The translations under genes and the position numbers were made by a program. Positions 17,977 through 25,843 of a stretch of DNA of 64,000 nt are shown piece after piece. Position 1 is the first letter of the stretch. Every line of letters begins with the position of its first letter. The notes beneath the pieces were generated by a model. The model had not been told where the DNA came from. It did not search any database and was given only the letters and a program-made list of their open reading frames with translations. Source of the DNA: Arthrobacter sp. SDTb3-6. Its GTDB lineage: Bacteria > Actinomycetota > Actinomycetes > Actinomycetales > Micrococcaceae. The stretch lies in assembly GCF_013376095.1 (NCBI RefSeq), contig NZ_JAAMFN010000005.1:62001-126000 (forward strand), given 5' to 3'.

Positions 17977-18236
17977 GCAGCTACAGGACCCGGCATCGGG
18001 CGGTGGTGCATCCGTTGAATGGTAAGCCGGTGCAGCCGTTCGCGAATTTGGATTACAAGGATTCGAGGGAGTTGGTGGCCCAGTTGACGACGTACCTGCG
18101 TGGGTTGTGGCCGGCGCCGCAGAAGATCCAGATTGATGTGGCTGCGCGGAAGATCCTGGTCAACGGGGTGGAGCGTGCTGCGTATGAGTTGGTGGCCCCG
18201 GCCGCGGTGAAGAAGTCCTCGGCGGTGATGTTCTGA
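17973..18236 (+). CDS. Hypothetical phage early protein
   Basis: An 87-residue protein with a strand-helix pattern (KIQIDVAARKILVNGVERAAYELVAPAA). No family is recognised. Its stop overlaps the next ATG by one base. Coding character is supported by the tight gene packing and strong third-position GC. Confidence 0.6.
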   Translation: MSSYRTRHRAVVHPLNGKPVQPFANLDYKDSRELVAQLTTYLRGLWPAPQKIQIDVAARKILVNGVERAAYELVAPAAVKKSSAVMF

Positions 18237-18439
18237 TGGCGGCCAGGGTGGTGCGTCCGTCGGGTGCGGTGGCGGCCTGGCGTCGTCGCCTGCTGGTGTG
18301 GTTGCCTTTGTTGCTGGCCGGGATGGCCGTGACGCTGGCGGCGGGCCCGATGGTTGTGTCGTTCAATTCCCTGAACCTGCTGGGCCTGGTCCTGATGGGT
18401 GCCGGTTTGGCGGGGTTCGTCAAGGAGTTGGACCGGTGA
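18236..18439 (+). CDS. Small two-span membrane protein
   Basis: A 67-residue protein with a basic N-terminus (AARVVRPSGAVAAWRRR), two hydrophobic segments (about 19-38 and 44-62) and a short charged tail KELDR. This is a predicted inner-membrane hairpin. Its role is unknown. Small membrane proteins in early phage operons sometimes act in superinfection exclusion, but nothing in the sequence proves this. Confidence 0.62.
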   Translation: MAARVVRPSGAVAAWRRRLLVWLPLLLAGMAVTLAAGPMVVSFNSLNLLGLVLMGAGLAGFVKELDR

Positions 18440-18831
18440 CGGCGTCGTGGCCGATTGGTGGCTTGCCGGAGGGCACGGACTATCAGGTGTGGTTGCGGGC
18501 TGCAGGCATGTCTGGCACGACGGTGCGGGAGTTGTTGCAGGACACGTTGCCGGTCCAGGCGGCGGCTTATCAGAGGGCGGAGGAGGCGTTGGTGGATGAG
18601 CTCGCCACGGTTCCGCCTGTCCCATCGGCGCCGTCGCCGGCGGTGGCTGGGGTCTCGACTGATCGGGCCCGGTGGGATGTGCATTTACGGGCGGAGTCGA
18701 CGATTACGACGGCGTTGCGGCATTTGCAGGACAACGAGGTCAGCGAGTGCATGGTGCTGCTGGTGCAGGCGGCGTCTCAGGTTTTTGAAGTGGTCTTGTT
18801 GGACCGGAACGAGCAGAAGGCGGAGGGGTAG
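18436..18831 (+). CDS. Hypothetical phage early protein
   Basis: The 131-residue reading from GTG 18436 (VTASWPIGGLPEG...) has a Pro/Ser-rich middle (PPVPSAPSPAVAG). A C-terminal helix, RAESTITTALRHLQDNEVSECMVLLVQAASQVFEVVLL, recalls the helices of the protein at 17695. No family is recognised. The start overlaps the previous stop by 4 bp. Confidence 0.58.
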   Translation: MTASWPIGGLPEGTDYQVWLRAAGMSGTTVRELLQDTLPVQAAAYQRAEEALVDELATVPPVPSAPSPAVAGVSTDRARWDVHLRAESTITTALRHLQDNEVSECMVLLVQAASQVFEVVLLDRNEQKAEG

Positions 18832-18833
18832 TT

Positions 18834-20231
18834 GTGACTGTTTATGAGGTTGTGGATATCGCCCGGGTGCGGGCGAATCCGTCGAATATCCGTGAGGATT
18901 TGGGGGATTTGGAGCGGTTGACGGCGGAGGTGAAGACCATTGGGGTGTTGCAGCCGTTGATTGTGTACCCGCATCCGTCGTTGGAGGGTGACTTCGTCAT
19001 CAAGGATGGGCACCGCCGGCGGCAGGCAGCGGTGAACGCTGGTTTGTTGAAGGTGCCGGTGTTGATTGAGGAGGTGTCGGTCCGTGGTGCGCTGGATGAC
19101 ATCGAGACGATGCTGACGACCGGCCGTAACCACCGCCCTTTGGATCTGTTGGAGGAGGCGAAGGGTTTCCAGATGCTGCTGGATCTGGGTTTGAACGAGT
19201 CGACGATTGGGAAGCGGTTTAAGAAGCCAAAGTCGGAGATCGTCACGAAGTCCCGCCTGGTTTCGGCGCCGGAGAAGGTCCAGGACGCGTTCGCCCGGGG
19301 CCGGGTGGATTTGCTGCAGTTGAAGAAGCTCACGGACTTGCAGGCGGCCGGGCAGACGGAGGTCCTCGAGAGAGCTTTGGACAACCGCGAGTTTAATACG
19401 TCGAGCGGCTACGGGATCGATGTGGAACGGGTCATTGCCCAGGCGGAGACGGCTGTGCAGGCTGAGGCGACGACGGAGCGTTTGCTGGCCCTGGGCGCGA
19501 AGGAGATCACCCAGGAGCAGTCGTACAAGCTGACCCGTGTTCCGGATGAGCCGGCCTTGACGGAGGAGGAGCACGTCGCGGCTGAGCACTTTTTCTTCCA
19601 GTCGCCGTATCGTGACGAGACTGACTGGTATTTGAAGACGTCCAAGCAGGCCGATTCGGCCGTGTCCGACGCGGTGAAGGCCGAGCGGGCGACGCTGCGG
19701 GAACTTAGCGCGGGGTTGTTGACGGCGTTCAAGCTCCGCCGCCAGTTCATGGTCCGCACGATCCAGGACACTGGTGCCGGTGTCAGCCTGGAGGCTGACC
19801 TCGAGCTGCTGTTGGATTGCCTGATTTACCCGATCATGAAGCTTGACGTTGAGGTGCTGGCCCAGATCACGGGGATTGAGCCACCGGAGGATAAGGAAAG
19901 CTACAGGGCGCGTGAGCAGTGGCAGGGGAAGGTGCGGGCGTCGTTTGCCCGGATGTCGTGGAAGCAGATCGCCCGTGCTGCTGCGTGGGGCGATTCCCAG
20001 GACACCGATAAGCGCCTCCGCAAGGCGCCGGCGTTCGACCGCACCGAGTACAACTGGTCCCACCACAAGTCCTGGCTGGACAAGCTGCAGCGCCTGTTCG
20101 GGTACCGCCTGGACGAGGCCGAGCGGGACACACTCGAGTTTTTCAAGGCCAAGGGCGGCAAGTACGGCTACGGGGAACTGACCGAGGGCACCAACCGCGA
20201 CGTGAACGATGACGTGGAGATCCTCAATTGA
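18834..20231 (+). CDS. ParB-like nuclease-domain / DNA-binding protein
   Basis: The 465-residue protein opens with a ParB/Srx-type N-terminal domain: VDIARVRANPSNIRED, IGVLQPLIVYP and the CTP-binding motif DGHRRRQAAVNAG. A KorB-like helical region follows (about 100-200, DLGLNESTIGKRFKKPKSEI as helix-turn-helix). The remaining 260 residues are unassigned. No ParA ATPase is encoded nearby, so plasmid-type partitioning is unlikely. Phage ParB-like proteins may instead act in replication or gene regulation. The start is GTG 18834. Confidence 0.8.
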   Translation: MTVYEVVDIARVRANPSNIREDLGDLERLTAEVKTIGVLQPLIVYPHPSLEGDFVIKDGHRRRQAAVNAGLLKVPVLIEEVSVRGALDDIETMLTTGRNHRPLDLLEEAKGFQMLLDLGLNESTIGKRFKKPKSEIVTKSRLVSAPEKVQDAFARGRVDLLQLKKLTDLQAAGQTEVLERALDNREFNTSSGYGIDVERVIAQAETAVQAEATTERLLALGAKEITQEQSYKLTRVPDEPALTEEEHVAAEHFFFQSPYRDETDWYLKTSKQADSAVSDAVKAERATLRELSAGLLTAFKLRRQFMVRTIQDTGAGVSLEADLELLLDCLIYPIMKLDVEVLAQITGIEPPEDKESYRAREQWQGKVRASFARMSWKQIARAAAWGDSQDTDKRLRKAPAFDRTEYNWSHHKSWLDKLQRLFGYRLDEAERDTLEFFKAKGGKYGYGELTEGTNRDVNDDVEILN

Positions 20232-20584
20232 CGAAGCTTAGTGCGAGCTTGCCGAACAATTCGGACGAGAACGGCCTCGACAGTTTGAACGCACCGATGG
20301 TGCGGAACCCGACGGATGAGCACCTGGTCATCGCGGTCCTGGACTGCAAGACGGTCACCACGGACATTGACACGGGCTTTGAAATCGCGACGGCCCGCAT
20401 CCTCCGCATTGAGCCGTTGCAGGGCCGTGAGGCGGAGACCGCCGAGCAGCTCATGCAGGACGCGATGGAGCGCCGCACCGGGGTGAAGAAGCTGGACGGC
20501 TTCGCGAAGCTCCTGCGGGACGGCACGGGCCTGGTCGTCGATGGCATGAACATCGACATCGAAACCGGCGAGGTGGAGGACTGA
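20228..20584 (+). CDS. Hypothetical phage early protein
   Basis: A 118-residue acidic protein (MTKLSASLPNNSDENGL...DIETGEVED) with a strand-rich middle HLVIAVLDCKTVTTDIDTG. No family is recognised. It starts with TTG at 20228, overlapping the ParB-like stop, and ends one base into the next ATG. Confidence 0.62.
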   Translation: MTKLSASLPNNSDENGLDSLNAPMVRNPTDEHLVIAVLDCKTVTTDIDTGFEIATARILRIEPLQGREAETAEQLMQDAMERRTGVKKLDGFAKLLRDGTGLVVDGMNIDIETGEVED

Positions 20585-20892
20585 TGCCCAACATGGAACT
20601 GTTCAAGCCCTTGCAGCCGCTGCCGCCGCCCGTCCTGCCCACAGCAGGCCGGGACGGAAAAACCTACCCGCGGGCCGCCGTCGTCCATTCCGACGACGCA
20701 ACCTGGTACATCAAGGTCTATACCGACCCCCGCAACGCGAGGGTCATGACGACGTGGGACGGCCGGCAGCTGGCCGTTATGCGGTTCGACACCCGCCACG
20801 CTGCCATGAGCCACGCCGCCCACGAAGTCAACGCGCTCCGCGCTCGCCGGCATCCTGCCGGGCAGTCCTGGTTGCGGGGTGAGCCGTCGTGA
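20584..20892 (+). CDS. Hypothetical phage early protein
   Basis: A 102-residue protein with a compact alpha/beta pattern in the centre (DDATWYIKVYTDPRNARVMTTWDGRQLAVMRFDT) that resembles a small DNA- or RNA-interacting fold. There is no recognised family. Both ends overlap neighbouring genes. Confidence 0.6.
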   Translation: MPNMELFKPLQPLPPPVLPTAGRDGKTYPRAAVVHSDDATWYIKVYTDPRNARVMTTWDGRQLAVMRFDTRHAAMSHAAHEVNALRARRHPAGQSWLRGEPS

Positions 20893-21008
20893 CGACGGAT
20901 AATCCGGACCTGTCTGTGTTGCGGCGGGAGGCCCCGGCGGCGCCGGAGCGCTGCCCGTCATGTTTGAAGCCCATTGATCCGCACAACGGCGAATGCCGTT
21001 GCAGCTGA
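20889..21008 (+). CDS. 39-residue mini zinc-ribbon protein
   Basis: A short reading frame from GTG 20889 encodes about 39 residues ending CPSCLKPIDPHNGECRCS. That gives a CxxC-x(11)-CxC arrangement able to bind zinc. Its start overlaps the previous stop (GTGA), and the next gene begins 20 bp later with its own ribosome site. Overlap and cysteine spacing make it credible despite its size. Confidence 0.6.
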   Translation: MTTDNPDLSVLRREAPAAPERCPSCLKPIDPHNGECRCS

Positions 21009-21027
21009 CTACGTAGAGGAGAGTGTC

Positions 21028-21384
21028 ATGGCGTTGGAAATTGAGTGGCGTGAACCGCCCGCATCGTTGGATCCCAAGGATCGGCTGATCGCGGCGTTGA
21101 AGGAAAACCCGCGGAAGTGGGCGCGGGTGAAGGCCGGCATGAAGTCAGGCACCGGCCACCACACGTGGAAGAAACTCGGCCTGGAGGCAGTATCCCGTCC
21201 GAACGACAAGGACGACACCCTGTTCGACGTGTACGCCCGCTTCGTGCCCGCCGTGGGCAAGGCGACAGGCAAGACAGACGTCAACGGCGTCCTCGCCCGC
21301 GAGGGCACCACCCCGCCGCCGAAGACTGGCGGCCCATACAAGTACCGCGGCACCGACGCCACGACGACGGCGGGCACGCCATGA
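21028..21384 (+). CDS. Hypothetical phage early protein
   Basis: A 118-residue protein starting MALEIEWREPPASLDPKDRL at ATG 21028, behind AGAGGAGAG. The centre (KWARVKAGMKSGTGHHTWKKLG) is basic and could touch nucleic acid. The sequence ends in a Thr/Gly-rich tail. No family is recognised. Confidence 0.62.
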   Translation: MALEIEWREPPASLDPKDRLIAALKENPRKWARVKAGMKSGTGHHTWKKLGLEAVSRPNDKDDTLFDVYARFVPAVGKATGKTDVNGVLAREGTTPPPKTGGPYKYRGTDATTTAGTP

Positions 21385-21785
21385 TCAACCTCGACACCGT
21401 ACAAGCCGGCGACACCCCGGACCTCATTGCAGAGATCCGCGACCTCCGCGCCGCGCTCGCGGCCCGGTTCATGTCCGGGGAGCAGCTGAGTTTGCGGGAC
21501 GCGGTCCGGGTGGAGCTGATCAACCAGGGCGCGGAGGCGGCCGCCCAGGTCGACGCAGTCAGGGCCCTGCACGCTCCGGTGGAGCAGCCGCGCGTTTATT
21601 GCGCCTATGTGGGGATGGACCGTCCCGAGTGCGCCGACTGCTACCCCTCGGAGCACGACCTCGGCAAGGGCCACACCCGCATGGTCTGTGGGCACTGCCA
21701 GCTGCGCCGCGACGTCGGATTCACAGATGAGCCGGCATGGCCCTGCGAGACCATCGAGGTCCTCGACCAGGACCCAGCACCATGA
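21381..21785 (+). CDS. Hypothetical protein with zinc-binding cysteines
   Basis: A 134-residue protein. The first half is helical (LIAEIRDLRAALAARF). The second half has CAYVGMDRPECADCYPSEHD and later VCGHCQLRR, a probable zinc-ribbon pair. It starts at ATG 21381, overlapping the previous stop. The function is unknown. Confidence 0.62.
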   Translation: MINLDTVQAGDTPDLIAEIRDLRAALAARFMSGEQLSLRDAVRVELINQGAEAAAQVDAVRALHAPVEQPRVYCAYVGMDRPECADCYPSEHDLGKGHTRMVCGHCQLRRDVGFTDEPAWPCETIEVLDQDPAP

Positions 21786-21937
21786 CAGCCCAGAAGTTCG
21801 TCCTCCGCATCCAAGCACACGCCCGAGAGCTCACGGCCGCCGTCGCCGCCAAACGCGCCGATCGGATCCGCAACAGACTCGCCTACATCACCGCCAACGT
21901 CGACGCGCTTGCCGACCTACTCGAGGAGGAATCATGA
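21782..21937 (+). CDS. Small helical hypothetical protein
   Basis: A 51-residue, almost entirely helical protein (MTAQKFVLRIQAHARELTAAVAAKR...DALADLLEEES). It overlaps both neighbours by 4 bp, and the next gene's GGAGGA ribosome site lies in its last codons. It is too short to assign. Confidence 0.55.
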   Translation: MTAQKFVLRIQAHARELTAAVAAKRADRIRNRLAYITANVDALADLLEEES

Positions 21938-22560
21938 CGTACTCACCACCCGCCAAAGCCGTTGAAGCAGGGGCGCGTGCGCTGTTCTACGGGCTGATTG
22001 TGAGCGCCCCGCCATATCCGCTGTGGGATGACGCGGACGTTGCCGAGAAAGCCAAGTGCTACCAAGACGCGGAACTCGCCCTTACCGCTGCGGCCCCGTT
22101 TATCGCGGCACAAGCGAAGGCCGAGGCGTTGCAGGAAGCGGCGGACGACAGTCGCATGGGTCCAGTTCCCCACGGGTGGAACGCATCAGGAATCGCATCC
22201 TGGCTCAGGGCCCGTGCCGACCGAATTGAACGGCAGAACTCACGAGCAGCCTGGTTCAGAGTAATGGAATCGAGCAGCCTGGTTCCGAGCGGTGAAATCG
22301 AGCAGATCGTGGGCCAGCCGAAGCACAAGGTGGTCCACGATGGGCGTGCTGTCACTGCGGAACAGACGGTGTACATTCTGCACTCACGCATGTGCCTGGA
22401 TTCCGGGATCGACCGTCGGAATTGCGTGTATTCCGTGGCGTTGGATCGCGGTATCGAGTTGGACCGGTGGCAAGGCTTCGAGGACGAAGCCGTTGCCCTC
22501 TACATCGAGCGCGGAAGGCTCCGGCCTCTTGGTAAGCCGCGGCCCGAGGCTGAGAAGTGA
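21934..22560 (+). CDS. Hypothetical phage early protein
   Basis: A 208-residue protein. The N-terminal part (AEKAKCYQDAELALTAAAPFIAAQAKAEALQEAADD) resembles phage proteins that carry a helical segment before a variable domain. The C-terminal half is a separate alpha/beta region with TVYILHSRMCLDSGIDRRNCVYSVALD. No catalytic motif is recognised. GAGGAGGAATC precedes the ATG. Confidence 0.62.
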   Translation: MTYSPPAKAVEAGARALFYGLIVSAPPYPLWDDADVAEKAKCYQDAELALTAAAPFIAAQAKAEALQEAADDSRMGPVPHGWNASGIASWLRARADRIERQNSRAAWFRVMESSSLVPSGEIEQIVGQPKHKVVHDGRAVTAEQTVYILHSRMCLDSGIDRRNCVYSVALDRGIELDRWQGFEDEAVALYIERGRLRPLGKPRPEAEK

Positions 22561-22916
22561 AGGCCCCGGACCCGTACCAGGACGCAGAGGGCATTGCCCT
22601 GGTCGAGGGCATCATGCAGCGCATCGGTTACTGGCAGCAGGCCGAACCTGTCGCCAGCATCGATCTGGAGGATGTTGTCAACGCGCTCGCAGACTGGGGC
22701 GTGGCGTTGCAGGCGTGGCAGCTGCCGTTTTTGAACGCGTCGCGGGCGATGGCGGGTTTCGTCGAGGGCCTCCAAGAGACCGGCGTCCTGCCGGAACCGG
22801 CGCCGTCGGATCCGCGGGCCAGGGCGCTGTGGGCAAAGAAGCACCAGGGGAAGGGCCCGCCGCCGTCGTCCAGCTGGCGTGGCAGGGAACGCAACACGAA
22901 ATACAGGTCTCAATAA
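22557..22916 (+). CDS. Hypothetical phage early protein
   Basis: A 119-residue protein from GTG 22557 with helical segments (ASIDLEDVVNALADWGVALQAWQ) and a basic C-terminus (GKGPPPSSSWRGRERNTKYRSQ). No family is recognised. It overlaps the previous gene by 4 bp and precedes the HNH protein by 18 bp. Confidence 0.58.
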   Translation: MKAPDPYQDAEGIALVEGIMQRIGYWQQAEPVASIDLEDVVNALADWGVALQAWQLPFLNASRAMAGFVEGLQETGVLPEPAPSDPRARALWAKKHQGKGPPPSSSWRGRERNTKYRSQ

Positions 22917-22934
22917 TGAAAGTGGGTACACCTA

Positions 22935-24236
22935 GTGCCATGGGGACGCATAGGCGATACCGCCGCTCATCATCCGATTGCTCTGGCGGTCTTGGAGCAT
23001 GAGGACGCTGATGAGCGGATTGTGAATGAGCTCTTCGGGTTCATCATGCGGTGTGCTGTGCAGTCGGCGGCGCACTTGACGGATTACGTGATCAACCGGG
23101 GCACTGCGGTGTCAATCGCAGGTGTGGCCCGGGCGAATGCGTTGCTGGATTTCGGGCTGTATGCCGGCTACCTGGTCGAGGTGGAAACCGTCGATGAGGA
23201 AAGCCGGGTCCGGAAGGCGTACAAGATTGTGGAAGATCCGGAGTTCATTCACCTGCGCACGAAGGCTGAGGTGGAGTGGGAGCGGCAGCGCCGTAACGAC
23301 GCCGCCCGGCCTGAGCTGGTCATTCCCGTGAGGTTGCGGGACGGCGACGGTTGCCGGTATTGCGGGAAAGTGGTTCGGTGGGGCGCCCAGAATAGCGCCA
23401 TTGGCGGGACCTACGATCATCGTGTGCCTGGCAAGCAGGCCAAGGACGAGAATGACATGTTCGTCTCGTGCCGTGGCTGCAATTCCGGCCGGAAGAACAG
23501 CGACAAGGCTGATGTTGAGTACCCACGGTTGCCAGTTCCGTCCATCGCGTATTTCAGCGAGGGCACGGTCAACTGGCTTGCCGATCATGAGTATGTAAAG
23601 CGGCTGGGCATTCCGGTGCCGAAGCCATCCGGCCGGGCGCTCAAGCCCGGCGATCCAACTGACAACGGCGTTCCATCCGGCCAGACCACCCAGGGCAACG
23701 GCAACTCCGGCCCGCTACAGACTGGCAACGGCGCTTCATCCGGCCAGGCAACTGAGGGCAACGGCAGCATTCCCGGCCCTTCCGACACTGGCAACGGCAA
23801 CTCCGGCCAGGACGACCAGGGCAACGGCAGCTTTTCCGGCCCGGTCACATCTGGCAACGGCGCTTCATCCGGCCAGGGCATCAAGGGCAACGGCGATTCC
23901 GGCCCTGCAGTAACGGCTCCGGCCACTGGTAGCAGCCCCTCAGAGGTTCCCAGTGGCAACGGCACGCCGATAAGCACCACCAAGCCGGTTGAGGCGGTTT
24001 CAAAGCCGCCTGGGACCGCCGAGGAGGCAGGTTGCCAACTTATTGCCAACCCTGCCAACCGCCTGACTGATGGCCCCGGTATTGCCGGGTCGGGTCGGGA
24101 CGGGACGGGTCGGGTAGGGCAGGGACGGGGAGCCAAGCTCTTGCTTTCTCCTGCAGCGGATCTTCTATCGTCTCCCAACCTGCCAGGGCTTCCTCGACCA
24201 TCCATGAAACGTAAGAGGCCCAGGAGGAGAAAGTGA
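22935..24236 (+). CDS. HNH-domain replication-type protein with Asn-Gly repeat linker
   Basis: The 433-residue protein has a winged-helix-like N-terminus (about 20-90, VSIAGVARANALLDFGLYAGYL). An HNH-type zinc domain follows at about 133-190 (CRYCGK, YDHRVPGK, CRGCNSGRKN). Residues about 240-330 carry eight imperfect NG-(x)-SG repeats of 10-11 residues, and the tail ends in KRKRPRRRK. The layout recalls phage DnaD-like replication organisers fused to HNH, but I cannot assign a pathway. GTG 22935 is the best start. Confidence 0.7.
   Translation: MPWGRIGDTAAHHPIALAVLEHEDADERIVNELFGFIMRCAVQSAAHLTDYVINRGTAVSIAGVARANALLDFGLYAGYLVEVETVDEESRVRKAYKIVEDPEFIHLRTKAEVEWERQRRNDAARPELVIPVRLRDGDGCRYCGKVVRWGAQNSAIGGTYDHRVPGKQAKDENDMFVSCRGCNSGRKNSDKADVEYPRLPVPSIAYFSEGTVNWLADHEYVKRLGIPVPKPSGRALKPGDPTDNGVPSGQTTQGNGNSGPLQTGNGASSGQATEGNGSIPGPSDTGNGNSGQDDQGNGSFSGPVTSGNGASSGQGIKGNGDSGPAVTAPATGSSPSEVPSGNGTPISTTKPVEAVSKPPGTAEEAGCQLIANPANRLTDGPGIAGSGRDGTGRVGQGRGAKLLLSPAADLLSSPNLPGLPRPSMKRKRPRRRK
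23662..23912 (+). repeat. Tandem coding repeat (GGCAACGGC units) inside the HNH protein
   Basis: Units of 30-33 bp starting GGCAACGGC recur about eight times. Two copies, around 23724 and 23844, share GGCAACGGCGCTTCATCC and the following GGCCAG. They encode a flexible linker of the form NG-x-x-SG-(Q/P). Such arrays expand and contract by slippage, so linker length may vary among related phages. Confidence 0.75.
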
Positions 24237-24598
24237 GTTCCCCTTTGATAGAAGTCCCTGCAGTTGTTCGGCCCGGGCATCCTATGTGGGTTCCGTCCGT
24301 GGATGAGTGGGCTGCCATGTCTTGGCATCAGCGGCAAAAGTTCGTTCAGGTCCGGCGGGTGCCGTTCAAGGCGCGGGTGTTGATTCCGTGCGAGAAGGCC
24401 CATGTGGAGGATCTCCCGCCGGCCCCGGAGGTTCAGCCGTGGGATGAGGTGCGGATGCATCACGAGATGGTGTTGATGCGTCGTCGTGCCGCGGCCAGGT
24501 TGGCGGCCGAGGTGGTCACGCCGGCCGAGGGTGACCGGAATTGGAATGAGCTGGCCGAGGCGATCGGGAACGAGGTGAACAAGCGCTATGTCTGGTGA
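24233..24598 (+). CDS. Hypothetical phage protein
   Basis: A 121-residue protein (MSSPLIEVPAVVRPGHPMWVPSVDEW...) with a basic helical middle and a C-terminal helix NWNELAEAIGNEVNKRYVW. No family is recognised. It starts at GTG 24233, overlapping the HNH protein's stop, and overlaps the VRR-NUC gene by 11 bp. Confidence 0.6.
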   Translation: MSSPLIEVPAVVRPGHPMWVPSVDEWAAMSWHQRQKFVQVRRVPFKARVLIPCEKAHVEDLPPAPEVQPWDEVRMHHEMVLMRRRAAARLAAEVVTPAEGDRNWNELAEAIGNEVNKRYVW

Positions 24599-24947
24599 GC
24601 AGGTGACCCGGGTGATGACGGGGGCGGAGTTCAGGGCCCAACAGTACGCACGGATGACCGAGGCGGCGTTCCAGTCCCATGTGGAGCGGCTGGCCAGGTG
24701 GCACAGGTGGGACTTCTTCCACGTCTACAACAGCCGTCGCTCACGGCCAGGGTATCCGGACCTGCACTTGTGGCATCCGGTGCATGGGTCGATGTTCCGG
24801 GAGTTGAAGACGATGAAGGGCCGGCAGTCTCCGGCGCAGCTCGAGGTGGAAGCTTCGATGCGGGCGGCGGGGATTGATGTTGGTGTATGGCGGCCGGCTG
24901 ATTTGGACGGGCGGATTGATGATGAGTTGAGGGGGATGAAGGGTTGA
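24588..24947 (+). CDS. VRR-NUC domain endonuclease
   Basis: A 119-residue single-domain protein with the VRR-NUC active site. The N-terminal ESxF-like helix is TEAAFQSHVERLARWHRW, followed by SRPGYPDLHLW and the FRELKT-x-K-GRQSPAQ strand-helix. These enzymes cut branched DNA such as flaps or Holliday junctions. In phages they probably resolve replication intermediates before packaging. The neighbouring HNH and ParB-like genes fit a DNA-metabolism group. Confidence 0.85.
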   Translation: MSGEQVTRVMTGAEFRAQQYARMTEAAFQSHVERLARWHRWDFFHVYNSRRSRPGYPDLHLWHPVHGSMFRELKTMKGRQSPAQLEVEASMRAAGIDVGVWRPADLDGRIDDELRGMKG

Positions 24948-25687
24948 ACACTTGCACCGCACCGGAATGCAACCGCATCACATCGTTGTATCTGTGCACG
25001 ACCTGCGTCTTGGAACTTGACGATCTGCTCAAGGATGTTCCGGTTCTTGTTCAGTTCTTGCCTGGGGCGATCCATCAGACGAGCGTGACCAGGTCGCCTG
25101 GTGCCAGCGGTGGGGGTGGCGGGCACGCGAGTTCCAAGCCGCCCATCAACCTCGATGCTCTCTTGCTGCGGACGTGGCTGTGTCAGCTCCCTGATCGTGC
25201 GTACGGGGTGGCGATGGAAGACCCGGAGGCCGGGCAGACCCTGTTTATGGCACGGCTTTGGGTAGGGCAGGCCCGTGACCTGGTCTGGGGGCCGGAGGAC
25301 AAGCGGGTGTACGGTCACTGTGGGGAGCAACTCGAGGATGATGCTGGGCCGACATTGTGTGATGGCCACTTGGTGGCTCGTCCTGATGATGTGTCGGTGA
25401 AGTGCCAGGCATGCGGGACAGTTCATCACGTCCACGACATCTTGTATCGGCTGCGGTTGAAGGCCCGCGGTCAACCCATGCCGCCCAGGCACGTCCGCGA
25501 GTACCTACAGAAGAAGGCCAAGGCATTCATCTTGAAGAAGGACTTTGAGAACTGGGTGCAGATGGGCCGGCTCGCGTACGTTTTGGATCGCGTGACCACT
25601 GAAGGCCAGGCGCAGAGGATCTACTTCCCAGGTGACGTGCTAGAGGTATTTCAGGACATGCGGGGACGGAGGAGAATCCCGACCTGA
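24944..25687 (+). CDS. Zinc-finger and helix-turn-helix protein, last early gene
   Basis: A 247-residue protein starting at TTG 24944. Three cysteine groups are visible: CTAPEC...CTTC at the N-terminus, GHCGEQL...LCDGH in the middle, and KCQACGTVHH. A C-terminal helical region follows (DILYRLRLKARGQPMPPRHVREYL and VQMGRLAYVLDRVTTEG) that may bind DNA. It sits just before the terminator and the late operon. A late-gene regulator role is possible but unproven. Confidence 0.6.
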   Translation: MNTCTAPECNRITSLYLCTTCVLELDDLLKDVPVLVQFLPGAIHQTSVTRSPGASGGGGGHASSKPPINLDALLLRTWLCQLPDRAYGVAMEDPEAGQTLFMARLWVGQARDLVWGPEDKRVYGHCGEQLEDDAGPTLCDGHLVARPDDVSVKCQACGTVHHVHDILYRLRLKARGQPMPPRHVREYLQKKAKAFILKKDFENWVQMGRLAYVLDRVTTEGQAQRIYFPGDVLEVFQDMRGRRRIPT

Positions 25688-25737
25688 AATGTAGTACCCT
25701 AATTCCGAGGGGATAAGTGTCTCCGAAGACTTGATCT

Positions 25738-25767
25738 GAAGGCCCTGACCATTCGGTCGGGGCCTTC
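25738..25767 (+). terminator. Hairpin between early and late regions
   Basis: GAAGGCCCTGACC (25738-25750) pairs with GGTCGGGGCCTTC (25755-25767) over 13 bp with one G-U pair and a 4-base loop. It is followed by CGTC rather than a U-run. It stands 50 bp after the last early gene and 75 bp before the HNH gene, so it probably ends or attenuates the early transcript. Confidence 0.7.
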
Positions 25768-25843
25768 GTCATGTCCGAGGACGGTGAGCCTGGTGTGAAT
25801 TGGCATCCCTCCCCGGGCCGGCCTTATGGAAGCTGGTGGTCAC

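Noticed and set aside
18777-20066. 429-codon minus-strand frame opposite the ParB-like gene
   Set aside because: Leu/Arg/Gln-rich shadow; the plus-strand ParB motif and gene packing are decisive.
23662-23912. CRISPR-like array
   Set aside because: Units are contiguous, in frame and encode a linker in the HNH protein; there are no spacers.
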